From assembly GCA_027922465.2 (NCBI GenBank), contig BQMF02000237.1:310001-374000 (forward strand): 64,000 nucleotides of DNA, written 5' to 3'. The notes beneath the pieces are model-generated. The model was not told the origin of the DNA, did not search any database, and saw only the letters and a list, made by a program, of their open reading frames with translations. The stretch is from Turritopsis dohrnii. Lineage: Eukaryota; Cnidaria; Hydrozoa; Anthoathecata; Oceaniidae. Positions 48,301 to 59,100 of the stretch are shown in pieces. Each line of letters starts with the position of its first letter. The stretch's first letter is position 1. The position numbers and the translations under genes were made by a program.

Positions 48301-50170
48301 ACCATCAATAAAGAATAGCATCAAACGTGAAAATCGAACCGAGCACAAATCATCTTTCCTTTTCCCAGAAAGTAAATTAAAGCCGATGAAAACACATCTA
48401 AAATTGAATCAACAACCAATGGAAACAATCAGAAATCTAATGGAATTGTCGAAATCTTCAAGAGAAAATACAAAAAAGAACGACTATACATCCATTTCAT
48501 CATCATACAAAAACTGGCAAAAATATTATAACTACTTACAGGGAAAAAATCAAAAGCAACTGAAACATCAACCAAAATCAAACCAGAAGAAGGTACCAGT
48601 GCAGTCAATTTCCAAAGTGCAAAACCAGTTTCACAAGAGCAAACTCAAATCGCCAGCAAAACAGTCCATCCACGTAACCGAAAATGTTAAACTAAATGCT
48701 AAACACGACAAAACTTCACTACAAGATGCTTTGAATCATCTGAAAAAGGATTTGCAACGAAAAGATGGCGAAGTGAAGATGCTGAAACAAGTCAAAGAAA
48801 AGAACTATGGGAGCGATGATGTAACAGAATTACCTGTCATCGATCTGTTTGAAAAACTTCGAAATAAGAAAATTGCAACTGAACATGTAAAGGTTAGCAG
48901 GAAACATCACGAGGCACCAAGTTTATTTAACTTCATTGGTGCCAACGAAAACACAGAGTCAGAAGACGATCTCTTCGAACAAGCAAACCAAGCGTACATT
49001 TTGAATGAAAATCAGCCATCTGGTGAGAATAGCAACGCGATTATTAAAGGTCTCGCTAAACAAAATGAGGCAGACAGTGTCAGAGAATTAGGAGCTTACA
49101 CACCAATATCTGATCAGCCTGTTTCTTGGCATTCCAACGCCGAGGAATTAACCATGCAGAACGAAGTAGGAAACAGTATACGGAGAGAGCAAAGCAATTT
49201 TGTTGGAGATAAAAAAGAACTTGATACTAACTATGCTCTGTCGAACAGTTTTTCCTCTTATCCAGCTAGTCGAATGCAATCTAAAGATAATATTGGTGTT
49301 GGCAGTGACTTAAATGCAGCTTCTAACAAAAATTTGAATCCAGAAATCCTAAAAAGTAACAAAAACGCCCTTACAAATAGTCCAACACCTTTTGCAAGTA
49401 AGGCTTCTTCAAGCAAGGTTGACAGGAGTTCCAAATTCTCTGATAGATTAATAAATAAACTCAGTGACAAGGCAAGAATGATGCTTCAATCAGCTGATAA
49501 AAGGGGTGACCATCATTCAAAAGCACCATCTATAATGAACGATGAACTCAGTAATAACTTTGATTCAGATATGTTTTCATCATATTCGTCAGCTGCTCCA
49601 ACAAAATTTTACGAGTTTGAATATGATGTAAATAAGAACAATAAGTATGCTGTGCCAACTATGAGAGAACTGAAGAGGATGGAAATTACATTGTCCAAAC
49701 CTGATACTGATGTCAGGGAAACCGTAAGAAAGATTGAAAAGAAAATTGGTCACGTGATTACGAAATTATCAACTATTCCAAATGGATACATGAAACTGAC
49801 AAATAAGAAAGTATTACAACCGGTCGTTCATGTTGGACACTCACGACAATCTAAGAAAGGAAATACTAGTAGAAAACCAAATCGAATCGCAATTGACATA
49901 ACTCCAATATCGTATCGTAATATGAAATGGAAGAAAACATCAAAACATCGAAAGATCACCAAAAAAAGTAGGAAAAATACTGTGGTCAAATCTTCACATC
50001 ACCAAAAAGATAAAACGAAGGCCAAAAATAGAAGTTCAAATAAAAACAGACAAAAGAGAAAATTAAAGACTGTAAGAAAAACAAACAACACAAACAAAAG
50101 ACATATAAACAATAAACATGCATCGAAAATAAAGCAAAACAAATGGAACAAAAAGAGAAAAAAGGATTAA
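39254..50170 (+). CDS. Giant secreted low-complexity structural-type protein (6 exons)
   Basis: Exons: 39254-39350, 40526-41332, 41598-41816, 42162-42710, 43359-44674, 45098-50170; GT-AG junctions, consistent phases, 8061 nt, 2686 aa. Residues 1-22 form a signal peptide (CLSLLGITVCLFCIEC). No membrane helix or known enzyme domain is visible. Order: a repeat region in exon 2, an acidic/charged region in exon 5, a Gln/Asn-rich stretch (about 1185-1265), a Cys-rich segment (about 1512-1625; 16 Cys, six CxxPPC motifs), a Val/Pro/Ala block (about 1630-1870, VVVTPAP units), and a Lys/Arg-rich C-terminus ending NKKRKKD. AATAAA follows at 50187-50192. I do not recognise the family. Composition suggests an extracellular matrix, cuticle/perisarc or nematocyst-wall component; this is inference. 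Confidence 0.85.
40280..40329. repeat. Perfect 15-bp-stem hairpin in intron 1
   Basis: CTGTGCCGAGCCGAA is mirrored by TTCGGCTCGGCACAG with a 20-nt loop. Further CGGCTC/GAGCCG and TCAGCACGGC copies follow to about 40440, probably a decayed MITE in a locally GC-rich patch. Confidence 0.75.
40632..41072 (+). repeat. Coding duplication in exon 2 of the secreted protein
   Basis: A block of about 142 bp (40632-40773) recurs at 40928-41072 with only a handful of differences, encoding KIKQKPLDNIAQKPFKDKNG and DIVTAHSAQH. Between them lies a diverged related unit (VKDKQGDIVISHHALPPVHK). Confidence 0.85.
41800..41953. mobile_element. hAT-like MITE supplying an exon end and splice donor
   Basis: CAGTGGCGGATCTAGAGG is mirrored by CCTCTAGATCCGCCGCTG; inside the arms GTCGCAA...TTGCGAC also pair. 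TTCTT flanks both sides (41795-41799 and 41954-41958). The last 17 nt of exon 3 (encoding SGGSR and one base) and its GTAAGT donor at 41817 lie within the left arm. Confidence 0.85.
46645..46981 (+). other. CxxPPC cysteine module of the secreted protein
   Basis: Sixteen cysteines in about 113 residues, with C-x-x-P-P-C six times (CKQPPC, CFNPPC, CMEPPC, CFNPPC, CNFPPC, CQNPPC) and a central GCMCPDNTGQCSC. No listed Cys domain matches as far as I know. Even cysteine numbers and secretion suggest disulfides, perhaps cross-links. Confidence 0.8.
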
Positions 50171-50186
50171 GATCCATTTTGATGAA

Positions 50187-50192
50187 AATAAA
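50187..50192 (+). terminator. Poly(A) signal AATAAA
   Basis: Canonical AATAAA starting 17 nt after the stop codon of the secreted-protein gene. Confidence 0.6.
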
Positions 50193-51339
50193 TTTATTAT
50201 TTGTTATGCTATTATATATATGATATATACACATTCTAAATCTTTCATTTTTTTAAAAAAAATATCATTGTATGCGTGTTTTCCGTGTTGCTTTATACAT
50301 CACTTGTAATATATAAACCTTTTGTACTGAATATTTTCTTTGGATCTCAGCTAAGTTATCTTTTTCGTATACTCCATTTCCCCAGTTGATATTTCTCTGT
50401 TGTGAGGCATTGATGTACATTCTTTTAGTAAAGCAGATAATGACGTACGCGTTTGGGTTATAAGAACGTACGAGGCTTTGAGGGTCTTTGATGACTTAAG
50501 AACATATGGGTACAGTTTTACAGTTCTATGGATTTCAAGGACTTACAACAGCTATCTAGGGAAAAGGGCGTTCATCTGAGGGTGGCATGGCGTTTATGAA
50601 AGGGTGTTATAAGCGTATATTTTCAAATCTTATTCTTTGGAGATAATAATTACTTAAGAACATAGCAAGTGGACCGTAGTGTGCTTTGCAGCAAAACTTG
50701 ATAGAGATGTTTGGTAATATATTTTTAATGAAATTCTGAAACATGTATACAGCTGTACCGAGTTTCGAGATTCTTTCACAACTTGAGTTATGTGAAGCCC
50801 AAAGATGGAACGTGTCTCATATGGATATGATGAAAGACAGAGATTTTCATAGTTTCGTCTCTCCGCAGAAGAACACCGTAATACTCTCCCTCTCTCTTTC
50901 TCTCTCTCGTGATATAGAAACAGGGGTTTGTTTTCTAGTCGTAATTTTGCATTTAAAGCAGATAAGATCACATGAAGTAACGTAGTTGCTTACTCTTTTG
51001 ATTTTTGAAATTATATCTTGGACCTAAAAGGTACTTCGTAGTACTGCTTATCATCATTCCAAATTGGATCACGTTATTTGTTGAATACAAAAACCATTGT
51101 CAAGTGAGAGCTCGCTAGATCGGGCTGGCTAGTTTCTCATGTGATCAAACATTGAAATTCACAAGAGCTTTTTCATAAAAGTGAGATCTCGGCAAAGCGA
51201 TTTCTGCCAACCTAATTCCTTTTGAAATTCATGTAAATTGTATTTGAAACTGCGTAATCGTTTACTTTGCCTTCACTTTTTTCTGTTGCACTTTAAACTC
51301 TCCTTTACCAATTTTAACTGACCTCTGGCTTACGCCTCT
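50193..51339. other. No gene seen
   Basis: Intergenic. A short CT-rich run (TCTCTCTTTCTCTCTCTC) lies near 50890. The remaining frames have no support. Confidence 0.4.
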
Positions 51340-51626
51340 GGGGCCGGTTGTTCAAAAGCGGATTAGATTAAATTCCGATTAGCAATAATCCCGATTAAAT
51401 TTCGATTAGTTAATCCGCCGATTAAATTTCGTTGTTCAAACCTTCGATTAACTAATCTAAATTTAAACTTGATTCGAACGTATTACGTCATAAAATCGAA
51501 CTTTTATCCAGATTTAATCACAATTTTAATCGGAAAATTTTTGAACAACCAGCTTATCGGAAAAATGACGTCATAATCAAAATTTAATCGGAATTTAATC
51601 TAATCCGCTTTTGAACAACCGGCCCC
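51340..51626. mobile_element. MITE with GGGGCCGGTTGTTCAAAAGC ends
   Basis: Almost perfect inverted repeats of about 42 bp at both ends. The interior is made of GATTAAATTTCGATTA-like units in both orientations, so it is largely self-complementary. 287 bp, no ORF; the target duplication is short or unclear (TG). Confidence 0.85.
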
Positions 51627-52405
51627 TGGTAGTTATTCTCTGTAAGCTCATTTTACGCCCGTCACTTTTATTCGTAAGCAAGAAAGCCATGAAAACTGTC
51701 GATTTTGTACTTCCTGTCTAAACCTAGTGTGATGACTGAAACTTCCATCTTCGTACCCAGGGTTTCTTGTTTTTCCAATATACGGATAGCTGCTATCTGC
51801 ATAACATACTGTTAACATACGTACTGTGAAGAAAAAGGGGATTTGTCAAAATTGATAAATGTTTACTTATATTTTCAGAGCCTTCTGAATGAGAGTATAA
51901 CCGTCACATATTTTTTCTAGAATCTCTCATCCAGTTCTGTGAGAACTGGCCAAGTCTTTTCTAAACATAGTTCAACATAAACAAACTGTGCAAAAAAACT
52001 AACAAACACAAAACCAAAAAAGCTTTTTTTACTATTGACCTACTCAACCAACAGACTGCATGAGGTGTTTGAGGGGCCTGTGTCCTGACGTCATAAACGC
52101 ATTGTTCAACGAAAGAGTGGGAGTATGTTGACGCCAAATTCGAGATCCTTGATAAGTCTGAAGACAGAACATAACGTAAACAAAAAAAGAGAAGCCAAGA
52201 GGACTTTCAAATGTTGTTTTCGAATTTTAATGTTCTGTGTGAAGTCCTTAGGAAAGTCTCCCTCTGGAAAAAAATTTTGAAGCATAAGAAAAGAAAGACT
52301 TTTCTTTGAATTAAATTCAAGTTTGTTGATCTTTGTCACATACTGATTGCAAATATTGATTGCAGGTCTCTTGAACTTTATATCTAATACAAACATACAG
52401 TTTAT

Positions 52406-52552
52406 CTAACAATTTCAGACCACTAAAACTATTTGGTGTAAACCTTATAAGATTTGTTTGGATAGCCGAGTTTATGAACAACTCTTGCCTCATTTTTTCA
52501 AACGCTTTTATGAGTGTTTTTACCGAAAAGTTTGGTGGTCTGAAATTGTTAG
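52406..52552. mobile_element. Short MITE, CTAACAATTTCAGACCA ends
   Basis: The 17-bp ends are perfectly inverted and the arms continue imperfectly. The interior GGTGTAAACCTTATAAGATT resembles 54563-54582 in the MITE at 54540, so the two are related. Confidence 0.75.
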
Positions 52553-52762
52553 ACAAACACACTCCAAATATTAGACATAATTATCTAAAACATGTGATAT
52601 CAAATTCTAGCTGTGGATTGGTTGTTACTCATTATGTATGTGTTTCATATTAACGCAAAAAAAAACAACAAAACAATTCATGGTCAGCCAACATGAGCTC
52701 CTTGACCAACAGATGAAATTCTCTTTTGGTTGTTCTTTATAAATATCTCTCATCTAGAAGCG

Positions 52763-52960
52763 ATGCTTTCGCATTTATTTGTCTTCTTGGCAACCATGTT
52801 TATTATTATTATTTATCTGTGTAGTTTGAATCAGTGTAGATCTTTCAATATCCATTCAAACGTGCGCGTTCGCAGGCTTCGTTCGTCTGCGCGTACAAAA
52901 TTTGTTGAGTGGAGGTCGGCCTTAATGATCATTCGCTATGACAGACCACAAGAGATCTGA
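52763..52960 (+). other. Small ORF with signal-like N-terminus
   Basis: 65 codons from ATG: a hydrophobic start (LFVFLATMFIIIIYL) followed by a basic tail (VRVRRLRSSARTK). It could be a tiny secreted or membrane peptide, but with no homologue or splice context it may be chance. Confidence 0.2.
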
Positions 52961-53965
52961 ATTTTCATAACTAGATGAACCATTTAACGTCAGTTATTTT
53001 CCAACTTTGAATGACACGTTATCTTGATCAACGTGACAAATTTCTTTCGGCGATTCTATGATTTTACAAACGCGCGATCAATGTAGAAATAGCGAATTCC
53101 TTACATTGTGAACTCCAGCATGATACGATTTTTGCTAACTTGTTGGTTTTTCTCTTGGTTCCTACTACGAGCAACCTCGAAATGGGGTTCCTTTCCATTT
53201 TTAACATGCAGACGATTACAAAGGAAAAGAAAACCCTGGGTCCAAGGTTGCACCGTGAGATGAACTTTCATCGCTTTCTGTGGCCTAATAATCATTTCAA
53301 GTTTGTTGCGTAGTGGGAAACGTAGCGCCATTCGTTGCGTAGTGGGGAGAAGTAACGCCAATCGTTGTATCTTGGGTAACCTAACGCGCTGAACTATTTT
53401 TATGTGTCGAGTAAAAAACAGAAGAAATATTTGATCAAACAAAGGCTTTCATGAAGCATGATTTATACTCATGAATTTTCGGACTTTGGTCAAGACGAAT
53501 ATGACATATGCTTTCAACACTGAGTACAAAGTTTAGCAAATTACAATGCAACACCAGATGAGGGAATTTTATAGTCACTCAGATCTTATTCCGTAACTAA
53601 TAAATTATAAGATCATATTTCCCGAGAGAAAATAAACCATCCATTCACGTAATTTCATACATACTGGAAACTCAGCTGTTACAACTCAATTTCCCTAAAC
53701 TCTAAATAATCTACTTCCATGTATGTTAAACTTTATTACGGCCTCTTATAGAAACTTTTTTTTTACCATAAAGGGGTTTTCTGCTACGGAAAAACAATTT
53801 AGTGACTAAATTTTCTCAACAGTCTTTTCTTTTACGAACCAGAAGGCGCCAGGGATACCTAGTGCGAGATGTTGACACAAAGGAAAAAAAGATCTGCGCT
53901 CGTGGCTGCTGTCCTGTTGGCTCGATAATTTCGCGTCTGGCTCAGATTAGTGGGTATAATTTCGG

Positions 53966-54171
53966 TTGTAGGTAGGTTGTAGGTTGTAGGTAGGTTGTAG
54001 GTTGTAGGTTGTAGGTAGGTTGTAGGTAGGTTGTAGGTTGTAGGTAGGTTGTAGGTTGTAGGTTGTAGGTAGGTTGTAGGTAGGTTGTAGGTTGTAGGTT
54101 GTAGGTAGGTTGTAGGTTGTAGGTAGGTTGTAGGTTGTAGGTTGCAGGTAGGTGTAGGTTGTAGGTTGTAG
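53966..54171. repeat. TTGTAGG/TAGG minisatellite
   Basis: About 200 bp of alternating 7-nt (TTGTAGG) and 11-nt (TTGTAGGTAGG) units in higher-order order. The minus-strand frame through it (YNLQPT repeats) is a by-product of the repeat. Confidence 0.9.
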
Positions 54172-56168
54172 TGCTCTCCTTCGGTTATCTTGTGTGGCTT
54201 TTTGTTGACGTTCTTTTCTTTTCATTGGTGAAAAACTAATACCTCGATAATTAAGGCCGCGACACTGCTTTTACTTCATTGTTGTACTAGTTTTATCAAA
54301 CTGTAGAACGAGGAATTCGAGTATCTTTACCAACCTCGTACCCAGGGTTTCTTGCCTTTTCGATAATACGACCGCCGTCCGTATATCTAATGTGGAAAAA
54401 GATATGTAAAAAAACATATTTCTGGTGTGACCACCACGGACTGGGCAGTTTTGTAGATAGTTTTCTTTTGCAGGAACCTGGACAATACTGTCTAGAAACA
54501 AAGCCCTTTTTTCTTCGTCAAAATTATATAGAAAGAACAGGATTCAAACATTAGACTTTTCGGTGTAAACCTTGTGAAATAATGTGTCTGGGTTAAGTGA
54601 GGGTAAGGTTCGGGTGTTAGACTCATTTGTTCATATACTTATTATTGTTTTCACCAGATTTAAATGTAATGTTTGAATCCCTATCACATGAACATACTCT
54701 AAACGCCTCATTGAACTAAAATAACAAAAAATTATCATGCGCATGATGAAACTGGTAAAAAATGATTTAAAAAATTATTATGGAAAAAATATCTGATATG
54801 GAAAAAAGCATCTAATGTGGAAAAAGTATCTAACAGCATGAAAAAAAATTGTTTGGAGCATATGATATCTTCAGCCAGTAACTACACAATGATGAATATT
54901 TTAGAATTGCGGATATTCGAGTTATCAAGAGTCTTTGGCAGAGAATGTCTTTACACCAAGGAAGGAGTTTCTGAGAAGATCCTTTTCTTTGAAATAGGTA
55001 AAACTTATGTAACATATCACTTTCAATCATGTGACATTTTCTAACCAATTACGTGCATTGTTTATTTTCCGTGATCAAAATAGAATGCATAACAATCAAA
55101 AGAATTCCGACAATAAATTAATCAATACGCAATGGGCTTTCCAATGGGAATTTCCGAGTGATATGATTACATCAATGTTTTCTCTTTTCAATTCAAAGTC
55201 CATTATTGCCGTGGTTTTTTTTAAAAATAAAGCTTTGAATTCACAAGATATGAAATATCTTGGTGGTTAAGAAATTAAGTATGTTAAAATTTTCAAATTG
55301 TCTAGATTTAGCCAAAGCTTTGAAGTTTTGAGAGCTAATGTAAACAAGAGATTATCCCAAGTGTCACGTCTACCTTTTTTGAACTATTTTAAGTCACCGA
55401 ACATAAACTTTTGAGAAGAACTAGACAAGACTTATTTATGAATTCACAGCCATTCATTCAAACAAATTTTATGGAATTTTAGAACTAATCTTATGGTGGT
55501 CTTCAACTTTTAGAGCAAGAGTTAAGTTGAAAAGTAATTTTAGGTTCCAATATCATACCTAATTATATCTAACTGCCATTATCCTCACAACAGCGAAAAG
55601 CGTGCCTTCGTGGTTTTGAGGTTACTATCCGAATAATATATTATCTGTATATTATCGAATAACAACATTTGAAATAATGCTATAACGTAATATATAGTTA
55701 TACGAGTGTTTATTGCGAAGAATAATTTGGTCAAAGGAGAATAGAAAAAAAATAATAGTAATAATAAACAAAAACTGTTCCTTTTTTTACCCGGTAGAGC
55801 TTCCAAGCCGTTTCGGACTTTACATAGTCCAAAGTTCAATAAAAAAATTTAATAAAGTGTGGTATTCGTATTGATGGGGAAATATCTAGTTTTAGATCAT
55901 TTTATATCATCATACTTTTTGTACCTTGAGCTGATGCCACATGATTTACGATACTTTTGACCTGTTATTCAATTATTTATAATGCAAGATTGTTTGAAAT
56001 GAATAATTGAACCAGAAAAGCTTAAAAATCAAAACAGTTGATTGATCTCTGTCTGCAACTAGTCATAATAAAAATAGAGAATAAATGCGTGCGTGGTCGC
56101 ATTTTTTATGAGCATTATAGTGATAACAGTTCAGTAACTCCTTAGTAATACAAGTGAAAATATACTAG
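54172..56168. other. No gene seen; 5' flank of the dehydrogenase gene
   Basis: Contains the MITE at 54540-54680 and an end-like sequence AACCTCGTACCCAGGGTTTC at 54333-54352 that also occurs at 51751 and, inverted, near 59370-59390. The frames at 54817-55270 have no recognisable homology. Confidence 0.4.
54540..54680. mobile_element. Short MITE, GGATTCAAACATTA ends
   Basis: 14-bp perfect terminal inverted repeats; 141 bp, non-coding. The interior is related to the MITE at 52406. Confidence 0.7.
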
Positions 56169-59100
56169 ATGTTACCATTTCAAGATATGATCAATTTCTT
56201 ATGGTGTTTATGCTTGTTGTTGTGGTCAATATGCGAAGCAATCTTCAGAAGGTTCTTTCCAGCTTCAAAGAAAGATTTAACTGATAAAACAGTACTAATT
56301 ACAGGTTAGATTTTACCTTATTCATTATTTTGGGAAAACGTATGTATTGATGTAACAAGTAAGCCTTTGTTTTTTGTTGTGTTAACACATTCTATTATTT
56401 AGCTATGATATTTATATTTTTATCATATAACAAGTTTCCGAAAATTAAAGTTCATTGATAGCTTGATGCTGCTATCTAAAAATATTTATATATCCTGCTT
56501 TGCCAACGAAGTAAAGTGTACGTTCCACCTGTATCCCTTCCCCATCTCTTAGATTCACAGGATTTTGATTGACGGTGACAGAAAATGAGCTCAGAACGAT
56601 AATTAAAAAATAGCAACAAATAATATTTTGAAAATGTCAAGTTTTTTGTCAAGGGACCGCAATATTTATTTCGAGTGTCAAATTAGAAATGTCGAGGTTG
56701 CGTGGGGGAATTTCCGGGCAAAAACGTCGAATTTGGCGGTGCTTTGAAACTATAACAATTACAAAGCTTGTATATAACGAGAATCTTAAGAATCACCGCA
56801 TATCTAATTTTTTATATTTTTCTCTTCTTTTGGTTCGTAGTTTTCATCTAGTAAAACTTTCTTCATAATTTATTTTTAAATGAACAAATGATTTAAAATT
56901 ATTTTTCTGCAACTTAGCTGAACCATGAATGTCTTGAATAGTCCAAAACATCTTTTGGAACAACGGTTGCAGTTGGTCTAACATGCCTTTTAATTGTAAT
57001 TGTGATTTCAAGTAACTGCCTTTATAAATATATTTTTGCTTATTCTTTAAGACAACATCTGAGGCTTGTGTTCTCATCAAATTGTTCTAAAAAAAGTATA
57101 TTGTCAAAGTGTCCATTAAAGGACTGGTCTACTCAAAAAACTACTTTCTTTTAAAAAATTTGCGATGCTTTATTTCGTAGGTTTACATTAGTTTTTTTGT
57201 TTAAAAAATTATTTTATGACGTATGCTCGACCTTTCATTTTTCTTCTTTTATTACCACACCTTATGTATGACGTCTTATATGGCGATGTGTTTAAAAATG
57301 AAAGGTAAATGAAAAGTAGAAGTGAAAAAAGATAATAGAAGAGATTTTATTGCTGTCAAGAAAGAAAGAAATTTTGCAGCAATTAAATGTACCAGTAGCT
57401 CTAATAAAAAAACAGAAGAAAAATTAAGGAAAATGTATTTGTTTGTTTTTTTTATTTTGAAGAAGATTGTTTTCAAAGAGATTTAAAAGTAAGATGCCGT
57501 GCACTTCTGGATACTTCTCTCTTATTTTCCGAAGAACACACGATGGAATGACACGTCGATTGCCTTTTGCCAAATGCTTGAAAACAAACCATATAAATTG
57601 CTTATATGCAGCAAACCTATAGCTTCTATTGCCAGGATTATCCTTCCAAAGGGTTACCATGAGTTTCATGGGAAGCTTTTATTACGTTATGAAGGACAAC
57701 CTTTTCAAGATGCAGTTTTGAAAAATATTCATTGAAAGTTATGCATCTAATCCCTATAAATAAAATAGTGTACAAATTTCCATCACTTAACAAAGAAGTC
57801 AAACTAAAGTCTTTACAATACCTGACAATTGTTTATCTGTTATTGCATCAACCTCCTTACAATGTAGACAATCAACCTTTCTTGTTTCTACAACATACTT
57901 GCCACATGAGCACCAACATAAATTGCCAAAGCGTGACACTTCCAATGCATTTGTTGTGCTTTCTATAGACTCATCTATTTGATTCTTCTTCACTTTCCGT
58001 TTCTTTTCTCATTGGCTCATATTGATGTGGCTGTAACTTCATTCCTCGAAAATCTTCTTCTATGTGCATCATTTCGTCTTCTGTATCACTTTCATAATCA
58101 GTTAGCAAAATCTTCATTCTCAGAAAGATATTCTTCAAAATTCATTATCAGACATTTTGAAGTTATATTTTCTAGTTTTCGAATTCTTTTTAACTTAACT
58201 GGCTTTTTAAAACAACTATTTAATACAACAATGTTTTTTTCCAAAAGAACATATTCGCAATTATGACGTCAGAGAAAAGGTTGCTTCAAAAAGTTTTGAA
58301 TAAGGCTTAACTTTGGGCATTGATTAAAGAATTAAAGAAAGATTTTTCAAAAGAAAAATTAACATTTTTATACTAATTTGATAGTAAGGAATTAAAATCT
58401 GACGTCAGTTCAAAACAAAATTTTTGAGTAGACCAGTCCTTTGAATTACATGGGTTATAGTAACGTGGGTACGTGGGTTGCCTGGGTTATGTTGGCCTGA
58501 CGTTTGCGTGAATTATATGGGTAATATGTCCAAAATGTATTATATTTTGTCCCAAAATAATTTGAAACTTGGCAAATCATATGAATAGCATTTGTATGTA
58601 GTTTCACTATTATGTATCTTCGTTTTATTATATTGTTGTGTAGATTATGGAAAGTATGGTATTAAAATTACTTTACACAGCATAAAGTCTAGATAAAAGA
58701 ATATTTATATTAGCAATGACGTACGTTATCCTCACAGTGAAGATAATTTATGTTCATTTTTAGTATAATTATCAACTCATCCTATAGGGAGAAGTAATTC
58801 ATGAAAATACCAAATCGTAAATGTTCCTTATTTCTGGATAAGTCAATTATTACTTTTAAAGGAAAACTCACAACAAAATTTATTTGGTATTCCGTATCTT
58901 TGTAAAACAATATTGAAATTGGTGTCTTGGATTCATTACTAATACGTGGAGAAATAACATGATTGAAAAACACGTTACACGTAGTGCCCAAAAAAAGTCC
59001 AGGTGTTTGAAAAATACAAAGTCTTTATATAGGTGTTAACTTAAATGTAAAGAGAATTGCTGAACTTACATTTTGGTGCATCATACAATAAATTTAGTTC

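Noticed and set aside
53947..54225. Minus-strand ORF of YNLQPT repeats
   Set aside because: A translation of the minisatellite; no start context or non-repeat sequence.
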